From an uncultured Xanthobacteraceae bacterium (GTDB lineage: Bacteria; Pseudomonadota; Alphaproteobacteria; Rhizobiales; Xanthobacteraceae): a stretch of DNA of 7,943 nucleotides. Of the stretch, positions 5,837 to 7,943 are shown piece after piece. The position numbers were made by a program, and so were the translations under genes. The notes beneath the pieces are model-generated. The model did not search any database. It worked only from the letters and a program-made list of their open reading frames with translations, and had not been told where the DNA came from. The first letter of the stretch is position 1. Each line of letters begins with the position of its first letter. Location of the stretch: positions 1 through 7,943 of the forward strand of contig CATPCO010000416.1 of NCBI GenBank assembly GCA_955652925.1. Direction: 5' to 3'.

Positions 5837-7816
5837 TTATTCAGCAGCGTCGGCACGCTCGATCGGGGGCACCTCGTCCGCCTCCGCCGCAAGCTCTTCG
5901 ATGCGCGGCGGATCGCGATTTGGAGCGGCTGATTCATCATCGACCAGCGCGAGCTTCTCGCGCGCAGCTTCGGCCTCGCGCTGCCGGTTCCACATGCTGG
6001 CGTAGAGACCGTCTTTAGCAAGCAGCTGATGATGACTCCCGCGCTCCACGATCCCACCCTGATCGAGCACGATGATTTCGTGGGCACCCACAATGGTGGA
6101 GAGCCGATGCGCAATCACGAGGGTGGTGCGGTTGCGCGACACCCGATCGAGCGCGTCCTGGATCTCCTTCTCGGTGTGGCTGTCGAGCGCGGAAGTCGCC
6201 TCATCGAGCAGCAGGATGGGAGGCGCCTTGAGAATGGTTCGCGCGATGGCGACACGCTGCTTCTCGCCGCCCGAAAGCTTGAGCCCACGTTCGCCTACTT
6301 CGGTGTCATAGCCCTTCGGCGACATGCGGATGAAATCATCGATTTGAGCGAGGCGCGCGGCCTCCTCCACCTCCGCATTGCTCGCATCCCAACGGCCGTA
6401 GCGAATGTTGTAACGGATCGTGTCGTTAAACAGCACGGTATCCTGGGGGACCACCCCGATGGCCGAGCGCAGAGACTTTTGCGTCACGTCACGAATATCC
6501 TGGCCGTCGATGGAAATGCGCCCGCCAGTAACGTCGTAGAAGCGAAACAGCAGACGGGAGATCGTGGATTTTCCGGCCCCCGAAGGGCCCACCACGGCGA
6601 CCGTGTGTCCCGCGGGCACTTCGAAACTCAGGCCCTTGAGGATCTGCCGCGCGGGTTCATAGTCAAACGAGACGTTCTCGAAACGAATTGCACCTTTCCT
6701 GACGACGAGCGGCTTTGCGCCCGGCCTGTCCTTGATCTCGGGTTCGACAGCGAGGATTGCAAACATGGTCTCGATGTCGATCACCGCCTGCTTGATCTCG
6801 CGATACACCATTCCCATGAAATTGAGCGGCTGATAGAGCTGGATCATCATGGCGTTGATCATCACGAGATCGCCCACGGTATTCGTGCCGCGCCGGATGC
6901 CGTAGGCACACATGATCATGACCGCGGACAGTCCGAGCGTGAAGATGATCGCCTGGCCGGCATTGAGCATGTTGAGCGACACATAGGCGCGCACGCTTGC
7001 TTCCTCGTAACGGGCCATCGAACGATCATAGCGTTTGGCTTCGCGCTCCTCGGCCACGAAATATTTCACTGTCTCGTAATTGAGCAGAGAATCGATCGCC
7101 TTGACATTGGCGTCGGTATCGCTCTCGTTCATCTGACGGCGAATGCCGATCCGCAACTCGGTGGCATAGAACGTGTACAGCATGTAGCACGCGACCGTTA
7201 TCAGAATGACGGCCACGTAGCGCCAATCGAACTGATAGAACAGCACGGCCGTGACCAGCGCGAGCTCGAGTATCGTGGGGAAGAGCTGCATGATGACCAT
7301 GCGCACGATCGTCTCAATGGCATTTCGTCCGCGCTCGAGCACGCGGGTCAATCCGCCGGTCTTGCGTTCAAGATGAAACCGCAGCGAGAGCTGGTGCATG
7401 TGCTCGAACGTGCGGTAGGCGAGCCGCCGTACCGCATTCATCGCTACCTTGGCGAAGATGCCGTCGCGCAACTGCGTGAGCAGCGCCATCAGGATGCGCA
7501 TGCCGCCATAGGCAATGGTCATGAGGATCGGCGCGGCAAGGCCCCAGAACACCCACGAGCCTGGCAAGACCGGGGCGCTGCCCTCACCCGTGAGCGCGTC
7601 GGTCGCCCATTTGAAGGTAAAGGGAACCGCAATGGTGGCGAGCTTGGCCGCGAGGAGAAGCAGCATCGAGAGCGCGACCCGAAGCTTGAGGTCGGGCCGG
7701 TCGGAAGGCCAGATGTCCGGCCAGAGCGCCCGTACGATAGCGAACAGGGATGCGCGGCCGCCGGCCAAAACCTCGCGCTTGAGCGCCGCCGCCGATCTCG
7801 GATGGTAATCGGTCAT
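5837..7816 (-). CDS. Atm1/HMT1-type ABC exporter, permease fused to ATPase
   Basis: This 659-residue half-transporter has a membrane domain (about 45-355) fused to an ATPase domain (about 375-610) and should act as a homodimer in the inner membrane. ATPase motifs are intact: Walker [10 protein letters not shown] (410-418), Q-loop Gln458, signature LSGGEKQR (514-521), Walker B ILLLDE (534-539) with Glu539, and H-loop His570. [18 protein letters not shown] (146-163) and [10 protein letters not shown] (244-253) are characteristic of the Atm1/ABCB7/HMT1 group, which exports glutathione-linked sulfur, metal or conjugate compounds; the substrate here is inferred from the family only. The N-terminus is a hydrophilic stretch of about 40 residues. 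The C-terminal 40 residues are acidic and Pro/Ala-rich, probably disordered. An in-frame TGA 12 bases upstream makes the ATG at 7816 the first usable start, though its Shine-Dalgarno sequence is weak. It leads a run with psd two bases downstream. Confidence 0.93.
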   Translation of the reverse strand: MTDYHPRSAAALKREVLAGGRASLFAIVRALWPDIWPSDRPDLKLRVALSMLLLLAAKLATIAVPFTFKWATDALTGEGSAPVLPGSWVFWGLAAPILMTIAYGGMRILMALLTQLRDGIFAKVAMNAVRRLAYRTFEHMHQLSLRFHLERKTGGLTRVLERGRNAIETIVRMVIMQLFPTILELALVTAVLFYQFDWRYVAVILITVACYMLYTFYATELRIGIRRQMNESDTDANVKAIDSLLNYETVKYFVAEEREAKRYDRSMARYEEASVRAYVSLNMLNAGQAIIFTLGLSAVMIMCAYGIRRGTNTVGDLVMINAMMIQLYQPLNFMGMVYREIKQAVIDIETMFAILAVEPEIKDRPGAKPLVVRKGAIRFENVSFDYEPARQILKGLSFEVPAGHTVAVVGPSGAGKSTISRLLFRFYDVTGGRISIDGQDIRDVTQKSLRSAIGVVPQDTVLFNDTIRYNIRYGRWDASNAEVEEAARLAQIDDFIRMSPKGYDTEVGERGLKLSGGEKQRVAIARTILKAPPILLLDEATSALDSHTEKEIQDALDRVSRNRTTLVIAHRLSTIVGAHEIIVLDQGGIVERGSHHQLLAKDGLYASMWNRQREAEAAREKLALVDDESAAPNRDPPRIEELAAEADEVPPIERADAAE

Positions 7817-7943
7817 CAGAGAGGCCCATCATGACGGGCCGCACCGGCAGACCGTCCAGCACGCCTCATATAGAGATTTTCAGGCCGGCAAACACCCCGC
7901 CGGATGGCAGTCCAACAACGCTGGGAAAAGGTCACCTTGACGG
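7817..7943 (-). promoter_or_regulatory. Leader region of the exporter-psd-pssA operon
   Basis: This intergenic stretch to the window edge should hold the operon promoter. On the minus strand a TATATG (near 7870) resembles a -10 box, and a TTGCCG 13 bases before it resembles a -35 box, but the spacing is too short for a standard sigma-70 promoter. Near the start codon GGCCC (7823-7827) pairs with GGGCC (7836-7840) across an eight-base loop, and the weak GGG that might serve as ribosome binding site lies in that stem. No gene is seen here. Confidence 0.3.

Noticed and set aside
6029..7834. A 601-codon open frame on the plus strand, antisense to the ABC exporter
   Set aside because: It lies almost wholly opposite a gene with every expected ABC motif. 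Its product is rich in His, Asp, Glu and Arg with no recognisable domain, as expected for the antisense of GC-rich coding DNA, and no ribosome binding site precedes it. Codon-position analysis and strand-specific RNA would be needed to revive it.
7584..7862. A 92-codon minus-strand frame overlapping the start of the exporter gene
   Set aside because: It runs in another frame through the exporter's N-terminal coding region and has no domain; most of it is an out-of-frame shadow.

Overview
The window looks like ordinary chromosome from a GC-rich alphaproteobacterium, probably of the order Hyphomicrobiales (Bradyrhizobium/Rhodopseudomonas-like relatives). The basis is high GC with strong third-position GC bias, protein sequences that read like alphaproteobacterial members of their families, and an Atm1-type ABC exporter - psd - pssA order that I recall from that group. 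No RNA gene, CRISPR array, insertion sequence, attachment site or phage gene is visible. No stretch over 300 bases lacks a gene.

Left part (1-1898, plus strand). The window opens inside the C-terminal end of a luciferase-like flavin monooxygenase gene, which carries an in-frame TAG at 58-60 and therefore looks broken. After 92 bases, and with a good ribosome binding site, comes a complete CoA-acylating methylmalonate-semialdehyde dehydrogenase (mmsA) of valine/inositol catabolism.

Middle part (1899-3693). Two small minus-strand genes encode unrecognised envelope proteins: a secreted coiled-coil protein followed two bases later by a short Cys-containing lipoprotein. The lipoprotein gene meets mmsA tail to tail with no base between the stop codons. 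Divergent from this pair is a plus-strand glutathione S-transferase-like gene. Short hairpins lie between its end and the end of the next convergent gene.

Right part (3734-7816, minus strand). Four genes run in one direction with gaps of 2 bases, 19-61 bases (depending on the pssA start) and 27-28 bases: an Atm1/HMT1-type ABC exporter, phosphatidylserine decarboxylase (psd), phosphatidylserine synthase (pssA) and a small GlcG/HbpS-family protein. pssA makes phosphatidylserine from CDP-diacylglycerol and serine, and psd decarboxylates it to phosphatidylethanolamine, so these two form a complete two-step branch of membrane lipid synthesis. The exporter probably handles glutathione-linked sulfur or metal compounds; its link to the lipid genes is positional.

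I found no convincing new multi-gene system. The points most worth a second look are the nonsense codon in the monooxygenase gene and the uncharacterised coiled-coil/lipoprotein pair.
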